From NCBI GenBank assembly GCA_013398295.1, contig VZSF01006572.1, positions 62,001 to 126,000 on the forward strand: a stretch of 64,000 nucleotides of DNA, given 5' to 3'. Below the pieces are notes generated by a model. That model was not told where the DNA came from. It saw only the letters and a list, made by a program, of their open reading frames with translations, and did not search any database. Origin of the DNA: Chionis minor. Taxonomy: Eukaryota; Chordata; Aves; Charadriiformes; Chionididae. Made by a program: the position numbers and the translations under genes. Shown here piece after piece: positions 60,838 through 64,000 of the stretch. How positions within the stretch are numbered: position 1 is the first letter of the stretch; every line of letters starts with the position of its first letter.

Positions 60838-60894
60838 CCACCTAAAAAGCTTTTGGACTATGTTCGAGACAGTTCTTCTGGTGTTTCCAATGAG
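60838..60894 (+). CDS. SORBS2: SORBS2 small exon (PPKKLLDYVRDSSSGVSNE)
   Basis: A 57-base exon between CTGATGCAG and AATGAG|GTAAAT, phase 0 to phase 0. It encodes PPKKLLDYVRDSSSGVSNE. SORBS1 continues its FFSELEFGK segment with PPPKKIWDYTPGD, so the pair of exons is the SORBS2 counterpart. It can be skipped without changing the frame. The next exon expected (ASLYQSSIDRS-like) was not found before the window ends. Confidence 0.93.
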
Positions 60895-63800
60895 GTAAAT
60901 GAATGATTCTTGTTCCGATGATTCTCTTGGGAAGAAGGGTTGGAGTGCTTGCCGTTTATGTCTAAGTTTGTTTAAATCTCGTGGTTTCCTTCCGATAGCT
61001 ATGAGGCATTTTCTAATTCGCAATCATTGTATCTTTGTCTTCGTATCTTTCCAGATCACTAGTGCATTTGGATGTTGATCTTATTATCGTAGGAACTGTG
61101 AGTCCTTATCCCCAAAACTTCTCAGAGATTAACACTCCAAATTACACAACAGCCCATACGTCTCTAACTCTTTGACAAATTCCCACTTCTTCAGAGTTGG
61201 GCAAGCGCAGTGCTTTGCAGGCACAAGGAATACATCAACACAGTAGTATTTTTTTAATTAAAATACCTGACTGCAAATTCTGTATGTCAAGTGAAAGCCT
61301 TTGTGGCTAAGCTATCATTTCTCCAATGAAGTATTTACGACTAAGGTTGCTGATCAGGAAATACAGCAATTAATAACCCTGCTGTAAATTTATAATGGCA
61401 GGATTGACGATGACTGTCATTGCTCCAAATAAAATACATCAAGATCGGGTAGTGGGCTGTCATTGCCCTGCTCTGAGTGGGAGAGATTCAGGCTTTCATT
61501 CCTTCTGCCCTCCCTCCCCATTTTTACAGCATTAGGGCAAAAGTCAGTGAATCCTGTAATGACAACTTTACTTCATATGGTGGCTTTTCCTCATTCATAC
61601 TCGTGATTCACTCTCATCTTCTGTAGTCTCTCCAAAAACTAAACGCAAATCCTGGCTGTAAATTGCTAATTGTTGGTGAGTTACTCTGGTTTGGTTTTAA
61701 GCTCTATAAATCTGGACAAACCTCATGATTGTGAAATTTGGGGGCAGTTCTCCGAGACATTAAGCTTCTAGGCCTTCGCTAATACTTGAGAGTATGCTAT
61801 ATATCGGAGACGACAGTTTAAAAGCCCTAGCATGATTATTTATGTTCAGTAGGTCTGGGTAAAAATGGCTGTTAAATAAGACTGGTTTTCTCTTTGTTTA
61901 ATTTACAAAGGCAATTACCTTTTATTTTAAAACTTTTTAAATCTTTGCATATGACAAATCATATTCAAAAACTACAGCAAATTAAGTATTTTCCCAGGGG
62001 GAAAAATATTTCAAAGTAACCTGTTTAAGTATTAGAACCATCATGGAAACAAGCCTGTTTGTTGTTTACAACACTTGCCTACTTTTCCTAATGTCATTTT
62101 CAGTCACCATTAAAGCCTTAATGCATGAAAATGGCTAAAACATTGGCTTAATTGTAAATATATATCTGGTTTTTTGAGTAGAACCGAATCAAAGTATTCA
62201 ACAAAGTCTGTATTTGGTAGTTTGGGGTGGTTGTCTCCAATATTTAATTATTTCTGTCAGACAGCCTTTATCCATGCGGGGCAGTGTTGAATATTCTGGA
62301 AGTTGCCTAATTAGCTTTGGAAATGGGGGAGCTGGGGAGATGTGTTCTGTCGGGCCACCGGGAAGTGGCCTGGGGGGACCGTGGGTCAATAGATGTCCAA
62401 GAGCTGATAGGACATCTACAAACAGCGGTACCCGCTCCTGGCAGTGAAAAACCACATCCACTGTCAGTTTTCTCCTTTCCCTATATGCCATATCAGCGCA
62501 GCTCTACCTGTGGTAGAAGGTATAACCTCCAGCAGCCTATATATAATAACGTATGCCTGTGGTAAAAACTAGTATTGTCGACTGTGTAACACACAGTATC
62601 TTTCATATAGAAAAAACTTCAAAGGCAGCATTAAAGAAAGTGCAAAAGGGCAAGTTACATTCAAAGTGATAAGAGTATCTTAAAGGACAGAGAGCAAAAG
62701 CCATATAGTAGCCCAGAAGCCAATTTTGGCGCGACACGCACTTCCTGCTGTCTTAGGCTGATCACTAACACACTATCTGTGGCCTGGGCAGTGCTGTAGA
62801 TCAAGCGGTTCTTTATGGTTTGCTTTGAGTTGTGTGATTTCCACACTCCCTCCCATGGGGATCTACACCGGCCTTGGGATTTACGTCGTGGTACGTGTAG
62901 CCTTGGAACCATTACAAGCGGGGGGATGTAACTGCTGCCTCGTGGCTGCTTGGCCATCGTGTGACAGCTGGTCTCGGTCCAGTCACTCGTGGAAGGGGTT
63001 GGGACCTGCCCAAGAAACCCCACAATGACAGTGGATCTGCCATGTTTGTGTCGCCTCATGCAACAGTTCTAACGGAGGTCACCTGTGAGCCCCGGTTTGC
63101 TTCCTCTGCTGGTACCAGACTGTGGTGGTGACTGGGCAGCAAAGATGAGGTCGATAGTTCTGGCCAGTTTTGAAATAAGACTCAGACGTTTTCCAGACAG
63201 GCTCAGCATGTGTTTTGGGGGCAGTGGAGGGAAGCACACAGATCTGAGGCCTTGCGTCACTCCGTTGAAATTGCAGAAATGCAAGGAGAGCTGTGGTTAC
63301 GCTAGCTGTTGGTGGGAGCAACTGCTGCTGGCTGGCTTTGTTGCAGACAGACCTCATAATGTTAGATGTGTATCTTAAAATCACGGAAGTTGGGTAGTGA
63401 TGGGAAAATTGTCATAAAGGAGTTTGGAGCTTTCAGAAGATACAAAGGAAAAACTTGAAAATATGAACTGCATCAGCAGTAAAGACTCTGGAATAACTAC
63501 CTCCTTCAGAATGTATTTTAAAAAACAAATAGTATGATATTTTGTTTAGACAGAATAGGTTAACAGTAATGCACTCGTCATGAGCCCTATACACATCCCA
63601 AATACTGAGAAATAAAATAGGAATAATATCCTAAGTTTATGGATAATAGTTTATGGTCTGTCTGAGAATATCTGATGATCATCAGCATGCCCCTGTTAAC
63701 AGAACTGGCTCCAAAACACAGGCTTCTATTTAATCTCCTTTGGAAAGGAGATTGGATTCTTTACTCCTTTCCTGGAGCAGATGGTATGGTTTTGTTTCAC

Positions 63801-64000
63801 AGTACCCCCTCTCCCTAATGTTTAAATCCATTGATTTACAAGCTAGCTTACAGTACTTGAAATACTTCAGTCAACAATTATCTGTTTCTGTTCTTCACAT
63901 TTGAATCCACAAATCAGTTTTTATCTTAACACCTCATAGTTTATCACCTAAGAACAATGCAATGACAGATAATTTTTAAAAAAATACCAAACCTTGAAAC
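60895..64000 (+). other. SORBS2: SORBS2 intron, continuing past the window
   Basis: Phase 0 intron, at least 3.1 kb. I found no further SORBS2 exon. The higher-GC part at about 62290-63350 contains open frames on both strands, none recognisable as a protein. No CR1 was recognised. Confidence 0.75.

Larger units (their letters stand above)
12222..60894 (+). other. SORBS2: SORBS2 gene, N-terminal part (partial; continues beyond window)
   Basis: This span joins all coding exons recognised as SORBS2/ArgBP2, an adaptor of the vinexin/CAP/ArgBP2 family that connects actin structures, focal adhesions, Z-discs and synaptic sites with signalling proteins. Recognition rests on a collinear run of peptides matching the remembered mammalian protein: [110 protein letters not shown] and DIDLENEPWYKFFSEL. 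Every junction is GT-AG and phases agree from exon to exon, giving 877 codons with all exons and 377 without the three large phase 0-0 exons. The SH3 domains and the 3' end are not in the window. Upstream 5' UTR exons may lie before 12222 but were not identified. Confidence 0.95.

Noticed and set aside
62198..63384. Cluster of open frames on both strands in a higher-GC stretch
   Set aside because: Frames overlap on both strands, none gives a recognisable protein, and none matches the expected next SORBS2 exon.

Overview
The window is vertebrate nuclear DNA. It is AT-rich with sparse coding exons, large introns, GT-AG splice sites and several truncated CR1 LINEs ending in the ATTCTGTG-type 3' microsatellite. 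CR1 as the main repeat, moderate intron sizes and the protein sequence point to a bird; another sauropsid cannot be excluded. No bacterial gene, CRISPR array, rRNA or confident tRNA gene is visible.

One protein-coding gene explains the coding signal: SORBS2 (sorbin and SH3 domain containing 2, ArgBP2) on the + strand. The window holds its N-terminal part, from the exon with the usual start codon (ATG 12262) to an exon ending at 60894. The C-terminal SH3 domains lie beyond the window. Fifteen coding exons of the main chain join with fully compatible phases into 2631 bases (877 codons) if all are used. A separate alternative first exon (ATG 40628, MKAAEPLQ) splices in phase to the exon at 44990 and makes a shorter, N-terminally different product.

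Layout: 1-12221 is upstream or 5' intronic sequence with one CR1. 12222-23272 has four exons ending in the sorbin-homology core ([11 protein letters not shown]). 24235-35049 has three large phase 0-0 exons of 206, 160 and 134 codons, together 500 codons, which the short isoform I remember from mammals skips. 37200-39837 has two ordinary exons. 40325-40651 is a candidate internal promoter and alternative first exon. 44990-51418 has four exons with the [11 protein letters not shown] motif, the proline-rich stretch and the [14 protein letters not shown] motif. 58606-60894 has two small in-frame exons. The rest is intron.

SORBS2 is a cytoskeletal adaptor: its N-terminal SoHo region links to flotillin and membrane rafts, and its C-terminal SH3 domains bind vinculin, Abl/Cbl and other partners at stress fibres, Z-discs and synapses (family knowledge). 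The points of most interest are the 500-codon block of skippable exons, the 134-codon exon at 34648 that I cannot match to any known domain, the internal promoter with MKAAEPLQ, a 27-base microexon, and UGCAUG (RBFOX-type) motifs beside regulated exons. Exon calls rest on reading the sequence and on remembered SORBS2/SORBS1 proteins; no alignment or expression data were available.
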